From: Sabethes cyaneus
Lineage: Eukaryota; Arthropoda; Insecta; Diptera; Culicidae
Reading direction: 5' to 3'
Length of the DNA stretch: 64,000 nt
NCBI RefSeq assembly: GCF_943734655.1
Contig: NC_071354.1
Coordinates: 174,130,411-174,194,410 of the forward strand
This document shows positions 32,377-42,420 of the stretch, one piece after another (within the stretch, counting starts at the first letter, position 1; each line of letters starts with the position of its first letter). Made by a program: the position numbers and the translations under genes. Under the pieces are notes generated by a model. The model ran no database searches. It was not told the DNA's origin and worked only from the letters and a program-made list of their open reading frames with translations.

Positions 32377-33642
32377 ATCTTCCCCAGGCCGGTGTAGAAA
32401 AATTATGTATATAATTTTTCGTCTATGCCTGGACTATTTTTGCACAAATACTTCGGTTTGACTCGCCGACGTAGCACGACTGGACCATTTATATTTACTA
32501 TCACCTGTTGCATAACTTCATAATTCATTTTGAATCCGAGAATTGTTCTGCCTTCGCGTAAGTTAATATCAAACTTATACGTCTTATCGCTAAATCTATC
32601 TTCCTACCATTCTTCCTTCTTTAGCTATAATGGGACATTCTATTTTACTCCCATATTCCTTTATTCTTACTCCTTTGCTTTTTGCTAAGGAAACCTATAT
32701 TCCTCTATTACTTCATTCATTTTAATTCTTTCATACATTTCATTCAATGGACGCGTCCTCCAAATTCATTCATTTCCCCCTCACTTTCGTTCATTCCCTT
32801 TCGTACTTTCATTATTCCTAATATTTATTCTATTACCTAACTTTAGTGACAATACCTAATTTCTGTCACTGAAAGTGCTTCCATTTCTGGCAAGGCTCTT
32901 ACTTTCCGCCTTGTTTATTCACTTGATTGATAAAGTTGATCTAGTCGCTCATAGTGCTGCTTTCGGGGTCATAAGGCATCAACGTTGATCTATCAACTCC
33001 GCGCTATTTCGAGGATTACTTTCTGAGAAGGTCCTGTTACTGACCTTCATCGTCACAAGACTCTGGTCTCCAGCGAAGGCATTCATCTTGAGTGATCTAG
33101 GCCACCCATCAATTCAAGACATTAAATGTAATTAATTTTATTTTACTTCAACCGATTTGAACCCTGGATTCAAACGGTGAGTATGAAAGTTTTATGTGTC
33201 CCTCGAATTTCGAACATAATATCGAGATGCGAACCGGTTACTTTCAGCCCTGATCAGGAAGCTGTCAATCGTTCATTCGATCTCGTTCTAGTAAATCGTA
33301 TCTTATTGCTCTCTAGAGAAGTTGTTCGTACACGTTTTTCTTCGTACTACGAACTTAATTGCTTTTAAATTCTAAATTTTTAGTTGAAAATATTGTCGAC
33401 TATTGGACGAACGAATTTGGTGGTGGAAAAAGTCCTACGGATGGCACCAGTCTAAATTCGGCATTCTTTTTCTTCGCTGCTGTCAGCTGCAGGTGATAGC
33501 TGTGTTAAATTTTATACCATTAATTCTTTTGTTTCTTTCCAGTCGATCATCATCGGATTTAATATAAGTCTAGGACGACCTGAAGTGAAGTGTTACATAT
33601 TGCTAACAATTTTATCCAACATATTACTGAAAGACCAACATA
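32377..33642 (-). other. 3' non-coding region and polypurine tract of element 2
   Basis: About 1.27 kb between the pol stop and the 3' LTR with no credible ORF in either direction. Next to the LTR the minus strand reads GGGGAAGA (plus 32378-32385), a short polypurine tract. An env gene or its remnant cannot be recognised. Confidence 0.7.
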
Positions 33643-36600
33643 TCAGCCGGGTTTGAGGTGGGCAGCAGGCCACACTCCCAGATTTTTACCTTGTAGGTCC
33701 TCTAACTTATACGAGGAGGATCCAATTTTAGCTGTGATTTTCGCAGGGAGATACAGTGCACCATACTTTGCATTGTATCCCTCTGCCGCGTTTGATTGTT
33801 TCATATTTCGTTTATAGACAAGTTGTCCTACTTGAAAGGGCGCAGCATATTGCTTATGCCTTAAATTGTATCTATTTTTACCCTCTTCGTGGGCTTTTTT
33901 TAGATTTGTTTGAACCAATTTGTAAATTTGGGGAAACAATTCTTGTTGGGCTACGCGATCTTCCGCCGGGGGACGGTTGGGCTTCGAGAACCAACGATGG
34001 TCAGTTCCTTGTACGAAAGCTTCATGACCGTAAACTGTGAAGAATGGTGTAAGTTTAGTGGCAGAATGTACGGAAGTATTCAGAACTGTTTCGATTTCCG
34101 CAATTTTGGTATCCCAAAGTTTTTGATCTTCACGTACGTAGGTCCTTATAGCGGCATTGATCGTTCGATTGACCCTTTCCACAGGGTTGGCCTGGGAGTG
34201 GTATTTCGAACTGAGCCAATGTTGAATGCTGAACTGCTCGAGGAGATTCTTAAATTCTCGGGACAAAAATACGGAAGCATTATCAGTAATTATGGCCTCT
34301 GGTGTTGAATGGCGCAAGAACCACTGATTTTTGAGAACGGTACACAGTGATTTACTGTCCACCTTTCGGACAGGTGTCAACATCACCCACTTGCTGAAGA
34401 GATCGACAACAACCAATAAGTGTTGATGCCCGTTTCTACTTCTCGGCAAGGGACCAACGTAGTCAGCCGCGATAATTTGCCAGGGATGTGTGGTTATCCT
34501 TTGGTCACCCATTGGTGGAACCACCGGTACATGCGCAGCTTTAGTTTCCTTGCACGTAAGGCAATTTTGAATATGAACTTTTACGTCTCGGGCCATTTTT
34601 GGCCAGTAATATCGTAACCTAATTCTAGCCAGTGTTTTTTCGAAACCCAAGTGCATAGCGTTGTCGTGGCATTCCTGCAAAATTGATTCACGTTTCTCAG
34701 GAGGGACTACCAATTTCCATTCGAATTTGTAATCATATGGATGGTTTGGAACTGATATGAATTTATATAGGGCGCCATCGAATAGTTGGTAGTCTACAAA
34801 GTTGTCAGGTTGACTAAACACTTTTTGTTTGAGATCCTCATACCACGATGTGGTCGATCGAGTTGACACTACCGCTACACAACGAGACAATGCATCCGGA
34901 ACTATGTTGTCTTTGCCTTTCCGGTGAATTATTGTCATATCGTAGTGTTGTAAAGTCAAACTCCATCGACTACACCGTGATGAGGTCTTCCACTTGGTGT
35001 TCAAGATGTGAGTTAAAGCAGACGAATCTGTTACGAGGGTAAAATGTGAACCTTCTATATATCCACGGAATGCTTCTATGGACAAGAGAGCGGCCAAAGC
35101 TTCTTTTTCGCAAGCATGATAATTCTTCTGTGGAGTTGTCAGCTTATGCGAGAAGTAGGCTATTACTCTTTCCTGCCCAGCTTGTTCTTGGGTAAGAACG
35201 CCGGCCACAGCGACATCACTCGCATCCGTATGTATCGAAAACTCCTTTTCGAAATCCGGACTTACCAGGATTGGAGAAGTAATAAGCTTTTCTTTAATGG
35301 TACAGAAAGCATCTTCGGCTTCCTTGTTCCAACCAATAATTTTTGATTTGGTTTTCAAAAGATCGGACAGGGCAGCGGTTGTGCCACTAAAATCGTCGAT
35401 AAATCGCCGATAATAGTTGGCCATTCCTAGGAATCTTCGCAATTTGGTTATGGTCGTCGGTCGTTCGTATTCTACAATAGCCCGTACCTTTTCTGGATTA
35501 GCCCTTAGACCTTCACTTGTAAGCAGATATCCTAGGAATGGCAACTCGCTGACACCAAACTTCGATTTTGCCAAATTGATAGTCAGGTTCGCGGCTTTCA
35601 AACGACGAGCAACTTCCGTAAGCAGTTGGCTGTGCTCCTTAAACGAGTGGCTGACAATAATCAAATCGTCCAGATAAACGAAAATCTTCGGTTCCAATTC
35701 ACCGTGCCCCAACACTTGATCCATCAGCCGTGATAAAGTAGCCGGACTGTTGGCCAACCCGAATGGTAAGCGGGTGAATTGGAACATTCCTTTACCTTGG
35801 ATGCTGAATGCCGTGTAGCGCCTAGATCGCTTTTCTAGGGAAATCTGAAGGAATGCTTCAGACAAATCGATGGTACTTAAGTACTTTGCTTTGGGTAGCT
35901 GTCCTAGTATTCGACCGGGGTGCGGTAAAGGATAGGCGTCTCGTACCGTACGCTCGTTCAGTTTACGTGCGTCTAGGCACAAACGCACCTTACCCGTCGG
36001 CTTAATTACTGGAACTACATTCATTGACCAATCTGAATTGGCTCGTTCGATTATCCCTACACGCAGTAACCGATCTAGCTCTTCCCCTACTTTCTCTCTT
36101 ATTTTGGGAGACATAGTATAAGGATACTGGCGAACAGGTGGTTTTGATTTCCACTCATTTGAAATTTCGATTGTATGTTCAATTAATGGTGTTACTGGTA
36201 AGTATTCAGGATTTGCAACTTGGAATAATTGTTTCACCTGGTCAAGAGCTTTTACCTCGTGGGGTGCTAAAGTGGTTAGCGGCTCGTTAGGCTCGGACTC
36301 GAGTTCCGTTTCTTCTAACTGAGTGAGGGCGCACTGTTGAACGCGAGGGTAAATGTTAAATCGCGACCAAAAATTCATGCCCAACAAACATTCTATTATT
36401 AAATCATCTACGACGAGTGTCGATACTATTTTAGTTTTTCCATCAAATTGAAATGGTAAGTATATTTCACCAATAATGTTTAGTATTCCACCATCGGCAG
36501 ATCTAAGCTCTAATCTGTCCTTTAGCGGTTTAATTTTATAATGACCTAAGCGTTGAAACAGACTCTTACTCATGAGAGTACGATTACTACCCGAATCTAA

Positions 36601-36816
36601 CAACCCTTTAATTCTCAAATTGTTAACTTGTACCCATGCATATGGTCTATTATCGTTAAAGTCAGGAAAAGCAATTTCTAATATTTGAGGCGATTGATCG
36701 GAATACATTTCCGAATCAACTAGACTCCAGTCTAGTGCCTCTACATGACTTGGTGGACATGTTACGCGGATTCCTCCGATGAGCGGCGATTTTCGTTCAT
36801 CACTTTCCCGTTTTTT
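33643..36816 (-). CDS. pol: Pol polyprotein of element 2 (PR-RT-RH-IN)
   Basis: The frame is open from the slippery site (36816) to 33643; the first ATG at 36708 gives 1021 residues. Protease has LLDSGS near residue 36. Reverse transcriptase has YLDD at plus 35665-35676, with FTRLPFGLANSP before it. RNase H shows HTDASD and VTDSSALTHIL, then PDALSR. Integrase has the HX4H/CX2C module and a D-D-E core (AADYV, ITDNASVF, the glutamate in NPVER), and the tail ends SSYKLEDLQGK...HLKP as in element 1. It is expressed, if at all, as a Gag-Pol fusion by a -1 shift. No stop or frameshift is visible inside it. Confidence 0.94.
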   Translation of the reverse strand, partial: KKRESDERKSPLIGGIRVTCPPSHVEALDWSLVDSEMYSDQSPQILEIAFPDFNDNRPYAWVQVNNLRIKGLLDSGSNRTLMSKSLFQRLGHYKIKPLKDRLELRSADGGILNIIGEIYLPFQFDGKTKIVSTLVVDDLIIECLLGMNFWSRFNIYPRVQQCALTQLEETELESEPNEPLTTLAPHEVKALDQVKQLFQVANPEYLPVTPLIEHTIEISNEWKSKPPVRQYPYTMSPKIREKVGEELDRLLRVGIIERANSDWSMNVVPVIKPTGKVRLCLDARKLNERTVRDAYPLPHPGRILGQLPKAKYLSTIDLSEAFLQISLEKRSRRYTAFSIQGKGMFQFTRLPFGLANSPATLSRLMDQVLGHGELEPKIFVYLDDLIIVSHSFKEHSQLLTEVARRLKAANLTINLAKSKFGVSELPFLGYLLTSEGLRANPEKVRAIVEYERPTTITKLRRFLGMANYYRRFIDDFSGTTAALSDLLKTKSKIIGWNKEAEDAFCTIKEKLITSPILVSPDFEKEFSIHTDASDVAVAGVLTQEQAGQERVIAYFSHKLTTPQKNYHACEKEALAALLSIEAFRGYIEGSHFTLVTDSSALTHILNTKWKTSSRCSRWSLTLQHYDMTIIHRKGKDNIVPDALSRCVAVVSTRSTTSWYEDLKQKVFSQPDNFVDYQLFDGALYKFISVPNHPYDYKFEWKLVVPPEKRESILQECHDNAMHLGFEKTLARIRLRYYWPKMARDVKVHIQNCLTCKETKAAHVPVVPPMGDQRITTHPWQIIAADYVGPLPRSRNGHQHLLVVVDLFSKWVMLTPVRKVDSKSLCTVLKNQWFLRHSTPEAIITDNASVFLSREFKNLLEQFSIQHWLSSKYHSQANPVERVNRTINAAIRTYVREDQKLWDTKIAEIETVLNTSVHSATKLTPFFTVYGHEAFVQGTDHRWFSKPNRPPAEDRVAQQELFPQIYKLVQTNLKKAHEEGKNRYNLRHKQYAAPFQVGQLVYKRNMKQSNAAEGYNAKYGALYLPAKITAKIGSSSYKLEDLQGKNLGVWPAAHLKPG

Positions 36817-37019
36817 CTACAGTAAGGACAGTTTTGGGTATCAAACCCTTTGAAGCCACATACGAAGCATATCAGGCCTTTCAGTGTTCGACACTGTTCC
36901 ACCTGGTGACTAGGTAAGCGACAATTTAGACAGACGTCGGCTGGCGGTGGGTTGAATCCAGCGACAAGAAAATCGATTGTACGGCGTGGCTTAGATGGTC
37001 CCTCTTGGGGATCTACGTT
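36762..37019 (-). CDS. Gag C-terminal zinc-finger tail beyond an in-frame stop
   Basis: Directly after the TAA that ends the gag ORF (37022-37020) the same frame stays open for 85 codons, to TAA at 36764-36762. It encodes a CCHC knuckle (CX2CX4HX4C) and a CX2CX9CX2C finger ending CPYC, matching residues about 573-609 of the element 1 Gag. The frameshift heptamer lies just after the last cysteine. Either a single base change cut this module off from Gag, or the stop is read through. As it stands, neither this tail nor Pol is reached by ordinary translation. Confidence 0.8.
   Translation of the reverse strand, partial: NVDPQEGPSKPRRTIDFLVAGFNPPPADVCLNCRLPSHQVEQCRTLKGLICFVCGFKGFDTQNCPYCRKNGKVMNENRRSSEESA
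36778..36816 (-). promoter_or_regulatory. -1 frameshift signal of element 2
   Basis: On the minus strand 36816-36810 reads A-AAA-AAC in the gag frame. An 8-nt spacer follows, then a 5-bp stem GATGA (36801-36797) with TCATC (36782-36778), which can extend by CG/CG past one mismatch. The -1 frame is then open into pol. Heptamer and spacer length are the same as in element 1. Confidence 0.8.
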
Positions 37020-39143
37020 TTAAATTTTTGACTTCGAATTTTTCTTCTCAAATTCATTTTGCCTGTTACCGGATTGCATTCTACGATCACAGGATTCCTG
37101 TTTTGAACTAGGGTTCTTCCTGATTTCTCGATTTTGATCTTGGCGGGGTTTCCATTTATCGTTTTTCGAGTTCGTAGAATTTCTCTGGTCAACTACATTG
37201 GCGGATTGTTGGTTACCAAAAACAGTGTGGTACAACGAAAAATTCGAAGCATCAATTAAGTGTCCTGCTTCAATTAAATCTGGAAGAGTGAAGATTTTCT
37301 TCCATAGTAAAGCTTTTTTATAGTCCTTTCGAAGGTTTCGTTTAATGATTTCTAACTTCTCTTGGTCGCTCATTTGAGTTATCATGGACCTTAACATTTT
37401 TTCAATGTCGAAGAAGTAATTCTGAAATGTTTCATTTTTTTGCTGGTATCTCTGGTAAATACGAGATCGCATCATTGAATCCAGCTCTGGATGAGTAAAC
37501 GTTTTTCGTAACTCATGAACTAAATGTTGCCAGTTCTGTAGCCTATAACTGGAACGCATCGACATGTACCAATTAGCGGCTGGTCCAGTGAATAGATGGA
37601 ATGCAGAATCAAATAATTCTGCCTCCGAAACTCTCTCAGATAGGGAAAGCTGAGCTACGAGTGCTAGGAACTCATTTAGCTTCGTGCCCTGATCTGTACC
37701 GGAGTATTTTTCGATGTTCCATTGCGAGACTGGTAACGTGCGATGAGCAGTCGTCACCATCGATCGCGATTGGAAATCAGATACCGGAATTGTAAATGTC
37801 GGTTGAAATCCGCCTTGATTTCCCGGCGTGGGTGTAGGAAATACTGGGGCGAAATTAGGTTGGCCCAACCAAGGATATTCTTTATTACGATTACCAGCGG
37901 ATTGCCAGTTAAACGGAACGGAACCAGGGATTTGAGGGGTAAAGTTTATCTGTTCTGAAATAGAATTCGGTGGGTAGAAATAATTATTTCTCTGATCCGT
38001 ACCGAAGGAAGTTTGAACTGAAGCTGGTATCCATGGTGTTAAGCTAGAGTTTTCAGAAGTCGGATTTCGTCCCATCAGCGTGGTCTGTGGGGGAACGTCT
38101 ATCCAAGGATCTACTGAAGTGGATCTATTCACCAGCTGATTGTAGCTGGCAGAGTTAGCGATCGGTGCACTTTTATTTGGCTGAACTATGGGAGTGGTAA
38201 TCGGTCTGGCATACTGATTGCTTCCCGTAGTATTAGTAATATTTATGCTGGACGATTTAGGAATAGTGCCGGTATACAGCATTGAAGTAGCACTGCGAAG
38301 GGTGGTTATTTGGGTAGGTTCAGTAATCGAGACTGACTGCATTTGTACGTTCATAATGGAGGTACTGACGGTACTGGTATTATTCACGGGAGGATTCGTT
38401 TCTATATTCGATGAGTGTGCTTCGTGTTCTGCTCGGAATTGCCTTAACATTTTTAATTCTGACTCGAGGTTTGACAATGAAGCTCGGAAGTCATTAACAT
38501 CTGTCGCATCAGAAGCGCTGTTAACAATTCCTAACCGACGTAAGTATCCCACAATCTCCTGCTCAATATTCGTTGCCTGCGTACCATTGTCGCCTGCTAT
38601 ATCGTTCCCCTCCGTACTGGTGTTTTCCATTCCACCACCTAACTCTGTTCCACTATCGACTGTCGCATAATTTTCTCTCGAATCACTTTCTTCCCTTACA
38701 TATTTCTTGAAATAACGGTTTAAATGTTCTAAAGTTTTAGTTAACAGATCACCCGCCTGTTCCTTCACTATACCAGATGAACTGTTCATAACGAGTATCA
38801 GCCTATTTGCCACGTGCAACAGCACCGAATTACCCTTTGGTGCTACAACTGTACCCGTAAGCACGGATCTTTCGAATGATTTCACCTTCGCTTTACAAAT
38901 TTCTAGTTCATGTTCCGCCTCGTATATTAAGATGTGTTCACTTGATTCCTGTTCTCTTTCTAGTTTCATAGCATCCCGTACCATTCGGCGTTTTCTCGAC
39001 ATTGAGAATTCATCCGAAAATGCAATATTTCTGATCATTATTTCGACGTCTAATTCATCCGCATCAAGAAAATCTACCCGCATATCTAAATATTCCTTCC
39101 TGACATTCTCCATTGTGTATTTCATTTCCGCGGCCGTAGCCAT
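37020..39143 (-). CDS. gag: Gag of element 2, truncated before its zinc fingers (707 aa)
   Basis: The particle protein of element 2. I start it at the ATG at 39143 (context AACCATGG); the open frame runs 13 codons further upstream from a TTG. The N-terminal 120 residues are charged and likely helical. A Ser/Thr/Asn/Pro-rich linker follows, to about residue 465. The Retrotrans_gag-like core lies at about 465-635, with WNIEKYSGTDQG, LFTGPAANWY and ...QNYFFDIEKML. The basic end is cut by TAA at 37022-37020, 85 codons before the expected end. The nearly identical LTRs mean the stop is young or belongs to this lineage. Without the zinc fingers RNA packaging in cis would probably fail (inference). 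Confidence 0.9.
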   Translation of the reverse strand: MATAAEMKYTMENVRKEYLDMRVDFLDADELDVEIMIRNIAFSDEFSMSRKRRMVRDAMKLEREQESSEHILIYEAEHELEICKAKVKSFERSVLTGTVVAPKGNSVLLHVANRLILVMNSSSGIVKEQAGDLLTKTLEHLNRYFKKYVREESDSRENYATVDSGTELGGGMENTSTEGNDIAGDNGTQATNIEQEIVGYLRRLGIVNSASDATDVNDFRASLSNLESELKMLRQFRAEHEAHSSNIETNPPVNNTSTVSTSIMNVQMQSVSITEPTQITTLRSATSMLYTGTIPKSSSINITNTTGSNQYARPITTPIVQPNKSAPIANSASYNQLVNRSTSVDPWIDVPPQTTLMGRNPTSENSSLTPWIPASVQTSFGTDQRNNYFYPPNSISEQINFTPQIPGSVPFNWQSAGNRNKEYPWLGQPNFAPVFPTPTPGNQGGFQPTFTIPVSDFQSRSMVTTAHRTLPVSQWNIEKYSGTDQGTKLNEFLALVAQLSLSERVSEAELFDSAFHLFTGPAANWYMSMRSSYRLQNWQHLVHELRKTFTHPELDSMMRSRIYQRYQQKNETFQNYFFDIEKMLRSMITQMSDQEKLEIIKRNLRKDYKKALLWKKIFTLPDLIEAGHLIDASNFSLYHTVFGNQQSANVVDQRNSTNSKNDKWKPRQDQNREIRKNPSSKQESCDRRMQSGNRQNEFEKKNSKSKI

Positions 39144-39485
39144 GGTTAAAATTCTATTGTTCTCTAACTTCCACGTGTTCAAATCAATCAGAAAAGAATG
39201 GTAAGAATTGCTGAAATTTTGTTCTCTATAAACCTGTAACTATCGCGTTTCTCGAGCTGGCAATACAATTCACGGATACAATTTGATCATGCGTCGTTTG
39301 CAACAGATACGATTATCGCGTTTTCACTTGGTTCTAACAATCGGCCACGTGCAAGACCATCAAAGGAAGCGTTCATGCAACGAATAATCGAGACAAGTAT
39401 CGACCTGTACTCGAGTCTCCCCGAAACACGGTAAAAATATTCAAATCTAGGATTTGAATATTTTTATTTTACGTGGATCGCCAAT
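39144..39485 (-). promoter_or_regulatory. 5' leader, primer site and hairpin of element 2
   Basis: Two bases after the 5' LTR the minus strand reads TGGCGATCCACGT (plus 39471-39483), the primer binding site; the tRNA was not identified. Five bases further in lies a perfect 15-bp hairpin with a 3-nt loop (39433-39447 with 39451-39465). Such a structure beside the primer site could affect priming, dimerisation or packaging (inference). Confidence 0.75.
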
Positions 39486-40836
39486 TGTAAGTATGAGAAA
39501 GCTCACACTGCCCTGCTAGCTCACTCTATCTACTCAGGGTCGTAGCGTGTTCGGGAGACTCAGTACACACGATTACTTACCGTCACGAACCAACTGAAGC
39601 GGACAACAAAAGAGAAATTAGATGAAAAGGGATCGGCTCTTTAAAATATAAACCTAGTGTTCCATTTTACTTGTTTATTATAAAACCGGAAATACTCTCG
39701 TTGCGGTACCGATCCCGATCACGACGCGTTGGGGCCCATCGAAGACATGCAGGAAACTGGAGAGAGGATGTACATACCAGACCGCTCACGGTCGAATAGC
39801 GAGGTTTTTCACGATGACATATGCCGACGAAGGCGCGAGGGCGAGTTCTGTATGTTGCCAACCGCCAGAGACATCCAGAGACGACGCCCGCAATCGATCG
39901 AGCTGCTATACGTCCACCGCAGTCCAGAAGGCACACGATGCCAGACGTCCTTCCTCGGGATTTTCGTTGGGTGGGAAATCGTGTCGCACTTTAACTCCAC
40001 CAATAGCGTACTACAACTTTTCACTGTGAAACGAAACCAGATTCGTTTCCAAATTTCACTTTTTCTGCCGATTTCGAAGATTGGCGTTCGATTTTATTAG
40101 CCGTAACGAAGTTTAGCTGTCGTTTACTGGGTAGTTCGAGCTCGACTGACTGTCCACTTTTTCGACCTCTTCACCTTGCTGCTGCTTGTCATCCTCCATC
40201 TCTCTCTTTTACCGACGACCTTCTCTCTCCGTTCCCTAACCGGATATCACTGCATTCGCCAGTTCGCCGAACCGGTTAAACTGTTCCAGGGCTGTACAGG
40301 ATCCATGGAGTTAGTTTAGCGGTTGGGTTTTAGTGCGGACTATTTTGCCGTCTTTTGCCGTTGCGGTTTTTCCGGTACATGGTCTTGTGTTTCTTTTTTT
40401 TGTAACCGTTTACAAGTCGTGGCGGCCATCTAGGGAACAAATAACGGCCCCTTGTGGGACGCGATCAAAAACCCCAACGTCTGGTCTGCACGTTCCGGGG
40501 TGTGCTCCGAAGGCCTCTTTTATTTCCCTAGAGTGTCATCTGGCAGGGATTCCACGGGCTTGTAAACGGCCATAATACATGCATGTTCTTTTATCGCAAA
40601 TTATCGTAGCCTAATTATTGGTTGTTTTTTTATGTTAGTAGGTGTTAGTAAATACTTAAACCTATATTAAACAAAAAGTACAAATTTTGAACAGCAAGAA
40701 AAATTTAACAACTAACAACAATATTTAGAGCCAATCAAATACAAACAAACAAAATATTTACAGACTTAAGAACTAAGACACTAAACTAGACAAACTCTTC
40801 CATTGTGCCGATCAATTTTGAACGTGATCGGTAACA
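39486..40836 (-). repeat. 5' LTR of element 2 (1351 bp)
   Basis: A direct copy of 31026-32376 at a constant offset of 8,460 bp, with no difference noticed by eye. It would carry the active promoter on the minus strand, but no clear TATA-initiator pair could be assigned. Confidence 0.95.
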
Positions 40837-41535
40837 CGTTGTAAACCGACCCTCCATGAAGCCGGCCTGGAAACCACCGACGAACCGACATGACATCCCA
40901 TATATTTTCCTTAAAAAACTTGTATCCGAAAATTTGAATTAAAATACGTTAAACAGTAACATCTGCACAACGGATCGCTATTTATCTTGGAAAAGTAGAG
41001 AACAGGTTTAGCAGAATGTCATTCACTAACCATGTATGACCGACACGAAAAAATAAAAACACTCTAGGAGCACAAGTGAATGCATAAAGTCCTTTGTAAA
41101 AATTACTTTATCCTTTGTTTTTGCAATACACAAATAATTACCGGGTTACCGTACCTTTGTACATGGCTCTGCTGTTTAACATTAGTGATCGTTCGCTTGT
41201 AAGCAAGTGGTCGTTTGCTTGCAGGATCTTGTGAGTCAAATATGAAACGCTCGTGTCACGTCAGTTCGTCAGTGTGGTAACTTCCCACAAGTCTATTAGC
41301 TATTGGCGATAGTCGGTAGAAGATTCGTCGAATTGGTGCCACACGGTCTAGGACGTTCTCCGCTACGCTGTTAATGACTGTTTTCACGGCACTCCAACAG
41401 TCCTCAAGAGGGACTTCATCCAGCTCACCCTCTTCCAGCAGCGCGGTTTCAAGAAATAACGCATAGTTTTCGGCGACATCATTTTGCAGATAGGCCCTCT
41501 TGAAAAGTTGGTGCCGATATGACTCCGATATTGTT
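40837..41535 (-). pseudogene. Continuation of the RTE relic, split by a MITE
   Basis: 40837-40874 continues the RTE piece cut at 31025. From 41275 to 41535 the minus strand encodes one open stretch, NDVAENYALFLETALLEEGE...VKTVINSVAENVLDR...YRLSPIANRLVGS. This joins an RTE linker segment directly to the start of the RT fingers, so the part between them is missing. The block is interrupted by the MITE at 40875-41274. Confidence 0.7.
40875..41274. mobile_element. hAT-like MITE (400 bp) with family-B ends
   Basis: Ends CACCGACGAACCGACATGAC and, read inward from the right, CACTGACGAACTGACGTGAC. It is flanked by TGGAAAC / TGGTAAC (40868-40874, 41275-41281; one mismatch). Removing it rejoins the RTE sequence. 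The interior is unrelated to copies B1-B3, so only the ends are shared. Confidence 0.75.
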
Positions 41536-41577
41536 CAAATTTTGACTTACTTACTTTACTTTAATGGCCGACAATCC

Positions 41578-42420
41578 TTATGAGCTGATCCTAGCCGAAT
41601 GTATTAGTGATTTCCAGGATTCACGGTCACGGTTTGCCAGTCTCCAGTCACCCTGCACTCCTGCTGCGCGTGCATTTTCCTCAATCGCGCACACCCAACG
41701 AGTGCGTGGTCTACCTCGAAGCTGACGACCTTGCCCAGGTTCTCTGCTGAACACTATTTTCGCTGGTTTTTCTTTGGGAATTCGGGCTACATGTCCAGCC
41801 CACTGTAACCGCCGGCGCCTGATCAGCTTCACAATATCATAATATTTATACAACTCGTGACGTCATAGCGGAATATGTGAATTCGTCGACAACCTTGTAC
41901 CGTTCCCTATCTATTTCCACCGCAGATCCAATATCATTTTGACTTCCACGCTCTCTGCCAACAACCATGTACTTCGTTTTGGCAGTGTTTATGATCAGTC
42001 CGATTCTTGCAGCTTCCCTTTTGAAAGGCACCAATGCCTCTACAATAGCTCTACATCAGTACCAACAATGTCGATGTCATCCGCAAAGCCTAGGAGCATG
42101 TGCGACTGGGTGATGATGGTTCCATTAAAATAAAATCCATAAACGGATGATGAGTCCGCAAGTTGTATTCCCGAAATTTGTCAAAGATTCTCGAAAACCC
42201 TTCTCGAAAAACACACTGGCAATTGCCGACAAAAGACTCTGATAATGGTCTCAATTTGTTCAACAGAATACGAGAGAGTACCTTATAGGCGAAATTTAGA
42301 AGTATTATGCCCCGATAGTTACTACAATCGAGTCGGAGTCCCTTCTTGTATATTGGGAAAATGAGACCATCAAGCCAGTCTGAAGGCATTTCTGCTTTCA
42401 TCCAGATTTGCTTTCATCAG
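41578..42420 (-). pseudogene. Second RTE LINE relic with internal deletion
   Basis: The minus strand reads PSDWLDGLIFPIYKKGLRLD, NYRGIILLNFAYKVLSRILL, SESFVGNCQC and KFREYNLRTHHPFMDF, then jumps to HMLLGFADDIDIVGTD, AARIGLIINTAKTKYMVVG and the tail LRRRRLQWAGHVARIPKE...RGRPRTRW. The sequence between the first Asp block and FADD is missing, and stops are present. It is a different RTE subfamily from the neighbouring relic, judging by its tail. Confidence 0.83.

Larger units (their letters stand above)
31026..40836 (-). mobile_element. LTR retrotransposon 2 (Ty3/gypsy-type)
   Basis: A 9,811-bp element read on the minus strand, with identical-looking 1351-bp LTRs ending TG...CA. The 4-bp target duplication is CGTT (31022-31025 and 40837-40840), and the RTE host sequence rejoins across it. 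Order on the minus strand: 5' LTR (40836-39486), primer site, gag, frameshift signal, pol, about 1.27 kb of non-coding DNA, 3' LTR (32376-31026). Pol and Gag are clearly related to element 1 but well diverged. The only visible lesion is a TAA that splits gag. No env-like ORF is seen. Confidence 0.95.

Noticed and set aside
32377..33642. Possible env gene of element 2
   Set aside because: No ORF of useful length, signal peptide, furin-like site or membrane segment on the minus strand.
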